From Thalassotalea marina (GTDB lineage Bacteria > Pseudomonadota > Gammaproteobacteria > Enterobacterales > Alteromonadaceae), in NCBI RefSeq assembly GCF_014656435.1, contig NZ_BNCK01000001.1:434001-498000 (forward strand): 64,000 nucleotides of DNA, in the 5' to 3' direction. The notes under the pieces are model-generated. The model saw only the letters and a list, made by a program, of their open reading frames with translations. It searched no databases and was not told the origin of the DNA. Both the position numbers and the translations under genes were made by a program. Below are positions 1-8,735 of this stretch, piece by piece (positions within the stretch are counted from its first letter, which is position 1; each line of letters opens with the position of its first letter).

Positions 1-214
1 CTAAAATAATGGCCAGCGCCTTAATCGCTTGGCTTGTGATCATCACCTTGACGAAAAAGTCAGTTTGTTTTGTTAAATATTGCTCTACTCCTACGGTGTA
101 TTTTACCCAAATCATATGACCAGCGGATAAAGCTAAATACAAAACAACAAAGGACAGTAAAATCAAAAAGCCTTGTTTAAAATTCCAAGGGCTGGTTAAA
201 CGGTGAGTCAACAT
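1..214 (-). CDS. Membrane protein, N-terminal part only (cut by window edge)
   Basis: An ATG at 214 opens an uninterrupted reading frame that runs off the left edge after 71 codons. The peptide begins MLTHRLTSPWNFKQG. A strongly hydrophobic stretch at about residues 15-34 looks like a first membrane helix, and a second hydrophobic segment starts near residue 62 before the edge. A GAG stretch lies about ten bases before the ATG as a weak ribosome binding site. I do not recognise the family. It sits just downstream of the membrane-bound LuxR-type regulator on the same strand, so the two may be co-transcribed, but only the start is visible and no function can be given. Confidence 0.6.
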   Translation of the reverse strand, partial: MLTHRLTSPWNFKQGFLILLSFVVLYLALSAGHMIWVKYTVGVEQYLTKQTDFFVKVMITSQAIKALAIIL

Positions 215-295
215 AGCTAATTCTCAAAGGGGAGTAATAAGACTTAGCTTAATGATCTTGATTAGATTTAGCAGTGATTAAGGTGTTAGTTGATG

Positions 296-982
296 TCAAT
301 TGACACTAATAAGCCCGATATCTGCAGCTTTAGCCGCTGCCTGTTTACGGTTTTTAACCGCTAGTTTTCGATAAATATTGGTGTTATATGTTCTAACGGT
401 TGTTGGCTCTAACGATAATTGACGCGCGATTATTTTATCTGGCTCACCACTAGCCATCAATTTTAAGATGGCAAGTTCAATATCACTCAGTTGTGTTTGA
501 GGTTTATTAACTTGTTGCGGGTTTGATGTTAGTTGTACCGACAACAATAACTTTGAATGGCTTAAATATCTCACCTTTACTTGATGGCCAATGTGCAAAT
601 GTGCAGGCGGATAACTTAGCAAATCAAAACTCATGTTACCGACACTTAATTGAACGTCGGGTGCAAACAATATCTTAAATCCAGGTTTGTTATGAATAAT
701 GCTTAAGCCACTAACTTCTGCAATCGCACCTTGTGTTATGTCTTGCTTCAACTGCATCAACCTAGCCGGGTAGTGTCGCAGTAAAAATAACCACAGTGAT
801 AATAAAGGAATGATAAGAAAGTGCTGATCTTGTGGGAAAAATTCAGGCCAGATAAAAACAACAACAAAGGTCAGCACAAATAACACCGCCGTTAACCAAA
901 GGGCTAACGTACCCAGTGTAAACTTGTTCAGTAACAGCCTAACCCGCTGTTTATCTGTGTCAGAGTGTATTTGTGTTTCCAT
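296..982 (-). CDS. Membrane-anchored LuxR-type transcriptional regulator
   Basis: A 228-residue protein with two hydrophobic segments near the N-terminus (about 24-46 and 53-67), a strand-rich middle (about 80-150) and a C-terminal LuxR/GerE helix-turn-helix (about 163-225). The helix-turn-helix is clear from SDIELAILKLMASGEPDKII followed by an RQL turn, a TTVRTYNTNIYRKL recognition region and NRKQAAAKA. It has no response-regulator receiver domain and no autoinducer domain. By inference it binds DNA while tethered to the inner membrane, perhaps sensing a membrane or periplasmic signal. Its targets are unknown; neighbouring genes on the same strand are candidates. The HTH assignment is firm and the sensing role is a guess. 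Confidence 0.8.
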   Translation of the reverse strand: METQIHSDTDKQRVRLLLNKFTLGTLALWLTAVLFVLTFVVVFIWPEFFPQDQHFLIIPLLSLWLFLLRHYPARLMQLKQDITQGAIAEVSGLSIIHNKPGFKILFAPDVQLSVGNMSFDLLSYPPAHLHIGHQVKVRYLSHSKLLLSVQLTSNPQQVNKPQTQLSDIELAILKLMASGEPDKIIARQLSLEPTTVRTYNTNIYRKLAVKNRKQAAAKAADIGLISVN

Positions 983-1110
983 GAGGTTAGATATTCGAAA
1001 TCCATTGACCTAATCAAAGTTAAACACGAGATCCCAAGGAAAGCAATTAACGGTGCCAATAATGAGTTTAATACCAGCCATAGTGCGATATGTGGTTGTA
1101 AATTCATCAT
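928..1110 (-). CDS. Doubtful small membrane-peptide ORF upstream of the LuxR-type regulator
   Basis: A 60-codon frame starts with two ATGs at 1110 and overlaps the first 55 bases of the regulator gene in another frame. Its first 35 residues are hydrophobic and could form one membrane helix (PHIALWLVLNSLLAPLIAFL). The tail, which overlaps the regulator, is polar and unremarkable. No strong ribosome binding site precedes it. It may be a real leader or partner peptide translationally coupled to the regulator, or simply chance reading of AT-rich DNA. I do not recognise any family. Confidence 0.27.
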   Translation of the reverse strand: MMNLQPHIALWLVLNSLLAPLIAFLGISCLTLIRSMDFEYLTSWKHKYTLTQINSGLGCY

Positions 1111-1138
1111 TACTCAAGCAACTTGTTATTGCATAGTG

Positions 1139-1906
1139 TCAAAACATGTCATAACTGTACTTGATTAACATGCCGAAACACATTATTACCACCAATATTC
1201 TGAGGTATTTAGGGTTGATTGAAAACAAGCAATGAGAACCTAACCAAGCACCAATTATTTGACCAAGCATCATTACTAGCCCAATCGACCAGACGATTTT
1301 CCCTGCCATTAAAAAAATAATTAAAGAGGCGATGTTGGTTGAAAAATTGAGTGTTTTGGCGATAGCGGTCGACGTGATGATGTCTTTCCCCCGCAGTGAA
1401 ACGCCAGCTAAGGTAAAAAAAGAGCCAGTACCTGGACCAAACAGTCCGTCGTAGCAACCAACTGTGGGAATAATAAGGTATTGATAACGCTTTTTTGAAA
1501 CTAACGGTTTACTGTTAACGTTGACGGGAGTAGGAGACACTAAAAAGTAAAGGCCAATAAATAATATGACGATTGGAATTACATAATTTAAATGTTCAGT
1601 GTTGATAAATTGTATGGCTGTTGCACCGAGCATTGCTCCTAAAAAAGCGCATAACATTAATCCCTTTACTTGATGCCAAGTGACTCTTCTAGCTCTTAGC
1701 ATCATCAAGGTTGCAGTTGCTGTGCCCATACACCCCTGCAGTTTGTTGGTGCCAAGTGCCGCAAGTGGGCCAACACCACTTAAAATTAATGCGGGAACAG
1801 AAATTAATCCTCCACCGCCAGCCAAGGTATCCAAAAGGCCTGCAACCATTGCAACAATAAATAAAATTAACAATAACTCTATGGTAATTTGCGCTAAGTC
1901 CATCAT
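1139..1906 (-). CDS. TSUP-family permease (TauE/SafE, YfcA-like)
   Basis: A 255-residue integral membrane protein of the sulfite exporter TauE/SafE family (formerly DUF81). The N-terminal segment carries the glycine-rich GLLDTLAGGGGLISVPALIL typical of the family, and a second internal half contains GCYDGLFGPGTGSFFT, the repeat-related motif. About eight hydrophobic segments span the length, matching the usual 250-260 residue size. Family members move small anions such as sulfite or sulfoacetate, or act as exporters of unknown substrates; the substrate here cannot be told. Two adjacent ATGs (1906 and 1903) are possible starts; the AAGAG about seven bases before the second slightly favours it. 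No metabolic neighbour hints at the cargo. Confidence 0.85.
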   Translation of the reverse strand: MMDLAQITIELLLILFIVAMVAGLLDTLAGGGGLISVPALILSGVGPLAALGTNKLQGCMGTATATLMMLRARRVTWHQVKGLMLCAFLGAMLGATAIQFINTEHLNYVIPIVILFIGLYFLVSPTPVNVNSKPLVSKKRYQYLIIPTVGCYDGLFGPGTGSFFTLAGVSLRGKDIITSTAIAKTLNFSTNIASLIIFLMAGKIVWSIGLVMMLGQIIGAWLGSHCLFSINPKYLRILVVIMCFGMLIKYSYDMF

Positions 1907-1983
1907 TATTCTCTTTAGCTAACTAACAAGTTATCAGCCAACAATGAGGCTGATAACGGTTAAAAGGGGGAGCAATTTGCTGT

Positions 1984-3333
1984 TTATTGTTGTGCTAATA
2001 ATTTGTCGATTAATTCGTAGGGTTTAGTTTGGTCATAATCAATTTGAATATCTAAAGTAGAGCGTTCTAAATTATGACCCCCTTTAGGTCGACTCAGCAA
2101 AAAGCGAGGCACAACCGCTAATAAGTTGGAGTGAGTTAATGTAAGGTATTGCGTGCCGCCAGTTTGACCACTTTTTCCACCCGTTTTATCACCAACTAAT
2201 TCGCCAAAGCCATAGTCTTGCATTACATTCATAAACAAAATTGATGATGAATAAGTATAAGGGCCAACCAATACTGATACTTTGCCATTAAACATTAACG
2301 GATTGTCTTGTTGAACTTGTTGTATTGTACTTATTTCTCCACTAACCACGTCGCCAGCTTTTTGCCCTTTATTTTCTCGTCCCGCTAATACTTTAACTTT
2401 GTAATCGGAGCCTGTACGCCAAGGTTTATCGGCAATATTGGCTAATATACCTTTTATCCAAATGTTATCGTCTCCACCGCCATTTCTCCTAATGTCGATA
2501 ATTAAATGACTTAACTGCTGGTCTTTAATCGTCAGGAATGCTGATTGTAAAAATTTAAATACTCTTGCTTCGTCCTTTCTCCAACTGAAAGTATTAAGAG
2601 TAAGAAGTGCTGTTTTATTATTTAACACACTAAATTGAAAATTGGCGTCAAAACTATCAACATTGCCTTTAATTTCATTAACCGCATCAAAGCTGAGGTT
2701 TACCAGCGTTTTCTCTGCTGTTTTTAAATCTAAGGTGAAGGTTTTATATTCACCAAAATACAACCAGTAATAGAAGGAAAACCTAGGGGCAAGTAGGGCC
2801 TTTCGTTGATTGTCGCTATCACCATGGGTTCGCTTAAGTAGCTGCGCCAATATTGTATCAATAGTAATGCCATTTATTTTGGTGATCTCGTGGCCTGACA
2901 AGTTTGATGATTGACCATTTAGCTTTTCCTTAATAAGTAGTTGCTCATCTTGAAAAACCACATGAAATGGAAAAAAAGTGCCATTGTTTTTTAAGTAGTC
3001 ATCGATCAATGCATCTCTTTTAGAGGGGGTAAGTGAGACATGCCCATCAGAAATAATGCTATTGTAGGTCATCATTTTCAACCAAAAATCTCGCACAGAA
3101 ATTGGCTCATTAATACTATTTTTGAATTGGTTAACTTGTTGGTAAAAAGCGTCAATATCTTTGGTTGTATAAGCTAAATCAGGATGCGTTTTGTCAATAA
3201 AATCCAACCATTGTTCAATATCTTTTTTTGCTTCGCTCGGTTGCAACATCGATTGATAGTGTTCAAGTGTTGTCGCAAATAGGTTGCTAGAGTTAAACAC
3301 AACTAACATCATGAAGATTAATCTTTTAAACAT
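1984..3333 (-). CDS. S41-family peptidase, exported
   Basis: A 449-residue protein with a signal peptide (about residues 1-20, ending NSSNLFA) and a C-terminal peptidase S41 (tail-specific protease) domain. Visible signs are the LIIDIRRNGGGDDN strand-loop and the nucleophile region VGPYTYSSSILFMN, followed by the GELVGDKTGGKSGQTGG loop. The N-terminal third has no obvious PDZ domain, although residues around HEITKINGITIDTI resemble the PDZ-like carboxylate loop region. Proteins of this group are usually periplasmic or surface hydrolases of unknown substrate. A GAGAG run just before the ATG serves as binding site. It is transcribed divergently from a LysR regulator, which may control it. Confidence 0.82.
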   Translation of the reverse strand: MFKRLIFMMLVVFNSSNLFATTLEHYQSMLQPSEAKKDIEQWLDFIDKTHPDLAYTTKDIDAFYQQVNQFKNSINEPISVRDFWLKMMTYNSIISDGHVSLTPSKRDALIDDYLKNNGTFFPFHVVFQDEQLLIKEKLNGQSSNLSGHEITKINGITIDTILAQLLKRTHGDSDNQRKALLAPRFSFYYWLYFGEYKTFTLDLKTAEKTLVNLSFDAVNEIKGNVDSFDANFQFSVLNNKTALLTLNTFSWRKDEARVFKFLQSAFLTIKDQQLSHLIIDIRRNGGGDDNIWIKGILANIADKPWRTGSDYKVKVLAGRENKGQKAGDVVSGEISTIQQVQQDNPLMFNGKVSVLVGPYTYSSSILFMNVMQDYGFGELVGDKTGGKSGQTGGTQYLTLTHSNLLAVVPRFLLSRPKGGHNLERSTLDIQIDYDQTKPYELIDKLLAQQ

Positions 3334-3446
3334 TTTTCTCTCTTTATTCTTTTAGTTTTTACATCAGCAATAATGAAGTTATTGTACTTAACGATGGTGT
3401 GGTTTAACATTAATTTAAACTTAGTTAATGGTTAAGGTTTAACTTA

Positions 3447-4358
3447 ATGTTGAATAGCGATGATCTGCGTTTTTTTCAAATGATCGCGAGCCATAACTCC
3501 TTGGCCGCAACGGCACGCGCGATGAATGTGACACCGCCGAGTATCACACAACGTTTGCAAACCATTGAGCAAAAATTGAAACTAAAATTAGTTGAGCGGC
3601 ATGCACGAAGTATCACATTGACTGATGAAGGAGCACTGTTAGCTGAGCGAGCGGCAATTATTCTTGCAGACATGGATGACCTAAATGAGTCTTTATATAG
3701 TCAACGTCATGAAGTTACTGGCTGTTTAAAGGTTTTAGCGCCGCTGGGATTTGGTCGTGATTATATAGCGCCATTGTTAACCGAATACCAACAGCAATAT
3801 CAACACTTGTCGGTTGAACTTGAACTTTCTGACAATCCTGATTGGGCGAGCAAGCACTCTTGGGACATTATCATTTACATTGGAGAGTTAAGAGATTCGT
3901 CATTAAAAATGTTAACACTCAGTGAAAATAAACGCTTTTTATGTGCTTCGCCGAGTTACCTTGAAAAATATGGTGTAGTAACTAAACCCGCTGACTTGCG
4001 TCACCATCAGTGTCTTGCCCTTAGAGAAAACGCTGAAGATGTAACAATGTGGAGGTTTTATAATGCAGAGGCGAACATCACTGAATCAATTCGAATCCAA
4101 CCTAAACTTGCCTGCAACGATGGACGAGTGATCAAACAATGGGCGCTCGATGGTTATGGCATTATGTCTCGGTCTGAATGGGACGTTGCCGCTGAAATAA
4201 AAAGTGGCGCCTTGGTCAGATTACTGAGTCAATATGAACTACCAACGGCCAATATAGTCGCTTTATTAGGCACAGACCAACGCTCACGTTCTGGCAGAAC
4301 GACTCGGTTTTTAGAATTGCTCAAAGAGAAAATAGGGCAAAAGCCTTGGTATCAATGA
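3447..4358 (+). CDS. LysR-family transcriptional regulator
   Basis: A 303-residue LysR-type regulator. The winged helix-turn-helix lies at residues 1-60 (DLRFFQMIASHNSLAATARA then TPPSITQRLQTIEQKL and RHARSITLTDEGALL), followed by a two-lobed periplasmic-binding-protein-like effector domain from about 90 to 295. The length is standard. The gene is divergent from the S41 peptidase gene at 1984-3333 with 113 bases between them, the classical arrangement for a LysR protein controlling its neighbour and itself. Two copies of GGTTTAAC lie in the intergenic stretch at 3401 and 3436 and could be part of an operator. The effector is unknown. Confidence 0.9.
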   Translation: MLNSDDLRFFQMIASHNSLAATARAMNVTPPSITQRLQTIEQKLKLKLVERHARSITLTDEGALLAERAAIILADMDDLNESLYSQRHEVTGCLKVLAPLGFGRDYIAPLLTEYQQQYQHLSVELELSDNPDWASKHSWDIIIYIGELRDSSLKMLTLSENKRFLCASPSYLEKYGVVTKPADLRHHQCLALRENAEDVTMWRFYNAEANITESIRIQPKLACNDGRVIKQWALDGYGIMSRSEWDVAAEIKSGALVRLLSQYELPTANIVALLGTDQRSRSGRTTRFLELLKEKIGQKPWYQ

Positions 4359-4541
4359 ACCAGTTGAGCTTTAATCAAACAGTGCTCTGTTTCTTGGCTA
4401 ATAAGGTGTTGTTTCATTGTTTAAATTAGAGGCAATACGTCGTATCTTTGTGTTGATTTGTAAACTAAGTGTTGCAATTTACTCTGGGAGTTAATTTGTG
4501 TAAATTATCGACATCTCAAGTGCTCTCAAAAAAGGATGTTC

Positions 4542-6104
4542 ATGAAGATTAAATACGCCAGTATTGCCATTGTCACATTATTAATTTCCGCTTGTGGTGG
4601 AGGCTCATCGTCATCGCCTAAGCAAAATATTATTCAACCACCAGGAAATAATGCGCCAGACGCACCAGTTTGGAAAGAAGGGGAGTTTTTAGACGCTAGT
4701 GTATTTAAAAATTACTGTGAAGCACCGCGTTCAGGCAGTGCCTTTAGTGATAAAGACGGTACGTCTATGCATGAAAAAATGTGGATTCGTTCTTGGAGTA
4801 ACGAAACTTATTTATGGTATGACGAGATTGCCGATGTCGATCCAAAAAGCTATGAAGTGTTAGCCTATTTTGATACACAAAAAACGACTGATACAACACC
4901 TTCTGGTAAAGCTAAAGATCAGTTTCATTTTACCTATGATACAGAAGAGTGGGAACAACGTAGTCAATCTGGTGTTGTATTTGGATATGGTATTGAGTGG
5001 GCAATCATATCGCCTAAACCACCAAGAAAAACAGTGGTTGTTTATACCGAACCTAATACATTTGCTAGTGCACAAAATATAACCCGTGGCAGTGAGTTAC
5101 TAGCAATAGACGGTATTGATTTTATTAATACAAACTCACAAAGCGAAGTTAACGCAATTAATGCTGCGCTATTTCCAAAAGAATTAAATCAATCACATAC
5201 CTTTAAATTTAGAGCTGTTGATGGTGAAGAATTTACGGTGACTTTGTCTTCAGCTTCTATTGAAACCTCGCCAGTATTAACCACTAAAGTTATTGAAACA
5301 CCTACAGGTAACGTTGGTTACATGCAATTTAACTCATTCATTGCCCCAGCTGAAGAGCAACTTTATGATTCATTTGGCGAATTTAAGCAAAATAATGTTA
5401 CCGACTTAGTACTCGATTTACGCTACAACTCGGGTGGTTTATTGTATATGGCTTCTCAGCTTGGTTATATGATTGCTGGTGACAATACTAATGGTACTGA
5501 CTTTTATCGGTTTAAATACAACGATAAGATTGCAGGTCAAACAATAGGCTATGTAACAGAAACCCTTGGTTTTGCTGATGGCTTTCAAGCGGGTTTAGCA
5601 CTTCCGACTCTAAACTTGAATCGAGTATTTATCTTAACTACTGATGATACCTGTTCAGCAAGTGAAGCGGTGATGAACGGCTTGTTAGGTAGCGATATAG
5701 AAGTTATTCAAATTGGTGGCACTACTTGTGGTAAGCCTTATGGTTTTACTGGAGCAGATAACTGCGGAACTACCTATTTTACCATTCAGTTCACGGGGGT
5801 TAATCATATTAACTTTGGTGAATACGCTGACGGTTTCTCTGCGATAAATTCGTCAAATCCGGCTGCTGATCCAAATGCACTTGTTGAAGGTTGTGAAGTA
5901 AGTGATGACTACAGTAAACCTTTAGGTGATGTGTCTGAGCGCTTATTGTCTACCGCATTATCATACCGAAATAACGGTAGCTGCCCTGTTCAGCCTATGG
6001 CAAGCCCTGCGCGTTACCAACGCGCAACTTATTCGAATGACTTAATGATTAAAGACGACAGAATTAGTACGTTATTGCGTAACAACATGATCCGAGGTAT
6101 GTAA
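4542..6104 (+). CDS. S41-family peptidase, lipoprotein
   Basis: A 520-residue lipoprotein peptidase. The signal sequence MKIKYASIAIVTLLISACGG ends in a lipobox (ISAC) followed by a Gly/Ser-rich linker. A PDZ-like segment is near residue 180 (TRGSELLAIDGIDF). The S41 catalytic domain follows, with LVLDLRYNSGG and the nucleophile motif TTDDTCSASEAVMNGLLG, where the second Ser is the expected catalytic residue. ATG 4542 is preferred over ATG 4536 because AAAGGA ends six bases before 4542 but directly abuts 4536. It probably sits in a membrane facing the periplasm or the surface. A small lipoprotein gene follows three bases after its stop, suggesting one transcript. Confidence 0.88.
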   Translation: MKIKYASIAIVTLLISACGGGSSSSPKQNIIQPPGNNAPDAPVWKEGEFLDASVFKNYCEAPRSGSAFSDKDGTSMHEKMWIRSWSNETYLWYDEIADVDPKSYEVLAYFDTQKTTDTTPSGKAKDQFHFTYDTEEWEQRSQSGVVFGYGIEWAIISPKPPRKTVVVYTEPNTFASAQNITRGSELLAIDGIDFINTNSQSEVNAINAALFPKELNQSHTFKFRAVDGEEFTVTLSSASIETSPVLTTKVIETPTGNVGYMQFNSFIAPAEEQLYDSFGEFKQNNVTDLVLDLRYNSGGLLYMASQLGYMIAGDNTNGTDFYRFKYNDKIAGQTIGYVTETLGFADGFQAGLALPTLNLNRVFILTTDDTCSASEAVMNGLLGSDIEVIQIGGTTCGKPYGFTGADNCGTTYFTIQFTGVNHINFGEYADGFSAINSSNPAADPNALVEGCEVSDDYSKPLGDVSERLLSTALSYRNNGSCPVQPMASPARYQRATYSNDLMIKDDRISTLLRNNMIRGM

Positions 6105-6107
6105 CCA

Positions 6108-6476
6108 ATGAATAAACTGATTAGTTTAGTATTGATAATGATCTCCGTGGCAGGCTGTAAAACAACGTCAAAAGAATTGCTTAAACCGGCGGTACTTGCT
6201 AAAAGCAATTCAGAAACCGTAAGTGTGATAAAGGCTGCGATTAAAGAACATTTTGGTGTGCCAATAAAAACGCTAGCACCGGACGTATTTACCGCTTCTA
6301 GTTGGTTAACGTTAGAAAGATCAAACAACGCCGTATTGGGCGTTGTTACCGAAATGCCTCTTAAATTACGCTTAATGACTGATAACCAGCAAAATTGTTA
6401 TCTATCTCTGCAAAATGAAGAGACAACCGTTCAACTTTCTAAAGTAAGTTGTAAGCCCGAAAACGTTAATAGCTAA
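6108..6476 (+). CDS. Small lipoprotein of unknown function
   Basis: A 122-residue protein with a lipoprotein signal (MNKLISLVLIMISVAGCKTT, lipobox VAGC). The mature part is about 105 residues, mixed alpha/beta in appearance, with two further cysteines near the C-terminus (NCYL and VSCK) that could form a disulfide. I recognise no family. It begins three bases after the stop of the S41 lipoprotein peptidase and is followed by a terminator, so the two genes very likely form an operon; it may be an accessory or substrate-binding partner of that peptidase, which is inference only. Confidence 0.72.
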   Translation: MNKLISLVLIMISVAGCKTTSKELLKPAVLAKSNSETVSVIKAAIKEHFGVPIKTLAPDVFTASSWLTLERSNNAVLGVVTEMPLKLRLMTDNQQNCYLSLQNEETTVQLSKVSCKPENVNS

Positions 6477-6510
6477 CGAGTTACTTTACTTTTAGCGTTA
6501 ATAACAACAT

Positions 6511-6550
6511 ACGCTTAGTGCCTCTTAAATAACTGGTACTAAGCGTTTTT
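6511..6550 (+). terminator. Rho-independent terminator after the S41/lipoprotein pair
   Basis: ACGCTTAGT at 6511-6519 pairs with ACTAAGCGT at 6538-6546, followed directly by a T run. Internal CC/GG extends the stem by two pairs beyond one mismatch. It lies 35 bases after the small lipoprotein stop. Confidence 0.7.
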
Positions 6551-6741
6551 CGCTTATATCACCCGCACTTTTAATAGTGAACAAAAACGCCTTTATTCTA
6601 GCCCAGGGACAGACCCTATTTAATTTAGTAACTATCATAGATATGTCACCTTGCTATTTAAATTAATAAAATATTAAGATAATTGCGCTTTAAACTTAAA
6701 ATAAAACATTGTTTTTACAAATTATTTTATAAGGAAATTCA

Positions 6742-8277
6742 TTGAAAAATACATATTGGATTTTAATTATTGCTGTAACGTTTGTTTTAGGGTTTTACTT
6801 GGGACAACAAAAATCAAGTATTGGCTCTTTAGTGACAAATGTTGAAAACAATACTTCATCAAGTCAGCCTATGCCTCCAGAGAAGAAGACTATAGAACTG
6901 ACGCGTAATAAGACAATAAATTCTCAAGCACATAATGATGACGGCTCCAGCGCTACTTTGGATAAATTTGAGCAAATAGATCAGCTTTTACAAAGTTTAG
7001 AAACTAAGCCTGAAGACCAAAAATTGTTAATAGCGCTATATAGCCATATCAATGAATTGTCACTAATAGAACTAGAATCTGTCATACAAACATTGAACGA
7101 TAAAAATGAAACACAACGAAATATGCTCGTTCAACTAATTGTTGGTCGGCTAATCGAACTTGATCCTAAAAAGGCGTTATCTTTTGCCCAACAATACAAC
7201 CCTGTACCGGAGAGTGATTATTATCTGGCCATGATAAAGGCGACTATCGCTGAACAAGATCCTGAGTATGGCTTTGAATTATTTTTAGAGGATATTCACA
7301 CCGCAAATAGCGAGACTGAACTCACCTCTTACTCAACATTAATTGGAGTGCTTGCTAAGCACGATTTAAATCGATTAATGGATTCATTGCTGCAATATAA
7401 AAAACAAGGGGTAGATATAAGTGGTAGCCTTTGGTCTATTTCCAGTGACTTAAAATCCAGCGATAAAATGTCTAATTTATTTGACCAACTAAAACAACTT
7501 GATGATCTAAACCTGCTTGATTCTGCCATTTATAAATGGATTGAAATATCTGCAGATGATCTTTTTAATAAACTAAATGATATTGATGATGCACATGAGC
7601 GTAAAGTGCTTATCGAGAAAGCCCAGCGCTATTGGTTTATTAAAGATCCAGAAAACGCAGCAGATAGTTTGTTACTAGATGAAGAAAATAAAAATGAAGC
7701 TTTAAATGATATCGTACAGAGTTGGCCTAGTGACAAAGCCGAACAAGGGCTTATTTGGTTGTCACGCCAAGAAGGGATAGATGTAAATCGCTTCAAAGTA
7801 GAGTTATTAGATGGATTTATCTATTCAAGACCAGAATTTGTGCAAGCACATATAGGTGATATTGAGCTAGATAAAGACGATCAAGCAGAATTCCACTTAA
7901 AATTGTATTTGCAACTAAAAGATCGAAGCGCTAATAAGGCAGAGCAGTTTTTAGATGGTTTATCGAATAAAAATGATGTCATAGCACTTATTGAAGAAAA
8001 AGCAGAAAAGTCTAAGGAATCAACTCTTGTTATAAACTATCGAGATGCAATTAATAAAGCTTTTAGTAATTATTACAACTATAAAGAATCTAAAGCTTTT
8101 GCTGTAGCGATTGATAGTGATGGTAACTTTGCATGGGGCCAGAATGTTAACAGGGCAAACCAAAGTATAGCAAACCAAGCTGCATTAGAAGTATGTGAAA
8201 AATACCGACGTCAAGAAAACCTGACCTCTGCCTGTAGAATATACGCTGAGGGTGATGTGCTGATGTTTGACTTATAA
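6742..8277 (+). CDS. Unknown 511-residue membrane-anchored protein
   Basis: Starts at TTG 6742, chosen because AAGGA ends six bases upstream and the next residues form a clean N-terminal membrane anchor or uncleaved signal (WILIIAVTFVLGFYLG). After a low-complexity linker (about 30-70) comes a long helical region (about 75-420) rich in Leu, Glu, Asp and Lys with repeat-like pairs of helices, resembling alpha-solenoid scaffolds. The last 60 residues (AVAIDSDGNFAWGQ, then NQSIANQAALEVCEKYR and SACRIYAEGDV) form a small two-cysteine module seen in secreted DUF4189-like proteins, by loose resemblance. I cannot name a family or function. Transcribed alone; the nearest downstream gene is a tRNA on the other strand. 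Confidence 0.75.
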   Translation: MKNTYWILIIAVTFVLGFYLGQQKSSIGSLVTNVENNTSSSQPMPPEKKTIELTRNKTINSQAHNDDGSSATLDKFEQIDQLLQSLETKPEDQKLLIALYSHINELSLIELESVIQTLNDKNETQRNMLVQLIVGRLIELDPKKALSFAQQYNPVPESDYYLAMIKATIAEQDPEYGFELFLEDIHTANSETELTSYSTLIGVLAKHDLNRLMDSLLQYKKQGVDISGSLWSISSDLKSSDKMSNLFDQLKQLDDLNLLDSAIYKWIEISADDLFNKLNDIDDAHERKVLIEKAQRYWFIKDPENAADSLLLDEENKNEALNDIVQSWPSDKAEQGLIWLSRQEGIDVNRFKVELLDGFIYSRPEFVQAHIGDIELDKDDQAEFHLKLYLQLKDRSANKAEQFLDGLSNKNDVIALIEEKAEKSKESTLVINYRDAINKAFSNYYNYKESKAFAVAIDSDGNFAWGQNVNRANQSIANQAALEVCEKYRRQENLTSACRIYAEGDVLMFDL

Positions 8278-8508
8278 ATAGTGAGGGACTGATCTCAATT
8301 AATTTCCAATTTGGCGAACTGGTTAATGGTGTCACTTGGTTAGGCATGTAATACCAATAAATTATGAAATGTCGTCTCGTTGGTACATCTGATGGTACAA
8401 CAAATACTAGTCAACGCAAGACAATAGAGGACAGTGTAAGTCTTGAATATGCTGTTTTTATTGGGTTTATTCGGTCTGTAACCCAAAGTACATGTTAGGA
8501 AGTTTAAA

Positions 8509-8585
8509 TGGTGGCCCCTCCCAGACTTGAACTGGGGACCTACCGATTATGAGTCGGGTGCTCTAACCAACTGAGCTAAAGGGCC
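8509..8585 (-). tRNA. tRNA with CAU anticodon, probably tRNA-Ile2 (lysidine-modified)
   Basis: A complete 77-base cloverleaf with encoded CCA (read as TGG at 8509-8511). Acceptor GGCCCTT pairs with AGGGGCC; D stem GCTC/GAGC; anticodon loop CTCATAA gives anticodon CAU; T arm CCCAG-TTCAAGT-CTGGG. The anticodon stem has one C/T mismatch at its top. The GGCCC acceptor and overall body resemble the E. coli ileX-type tRNA, in which C34 is changed to lysidine to read AUA, more than elongator or initiator tRNA-Met. Identity as Ile2 rather than Met is from remembered similarity and would be settled by tRNAscan with a CAU classifier. Confidence 0.85.
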
Positions 8586-8655
8586 ATTTAAGAAAGGTGT
8601 TTTGTTACAGTAGTTCCAAAACGGCGAGCAGTATAAGCAATTATTTTTTTGTTGT

Positions 8656-8691
8656 CACCACCGAAGTTATAAAATTTAACATTCGGTGGTG
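8656..8691 (-). terminator. Hairpin downstream of the GlyGly-CTERM protein gene
   Basis: CACCACCGAA (8656-8665) and TTCGGTGGTG (8682-8691) form a perfect ten-base stem with a 16-base loop, 45 bases past the stop of the gene at 8736. No T run follows on either strand, so it is either a weak terminator or an RNA 3' stabiliser. Confidence 0.4.
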
Positions 8692-8735
8692 CGTTAGCTT
8701 ATTTGTTAATCAAATAAGTGGTTTGTCAGCATTTT

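Noticed and set aside
8278-8508. Possible integration scar beside the CAU tRNA
   Set aside because: No integrase, no repeat of the tRNA 3' end and no island-like genes on either side; only a loose TACCAA/TTGGTA pair.
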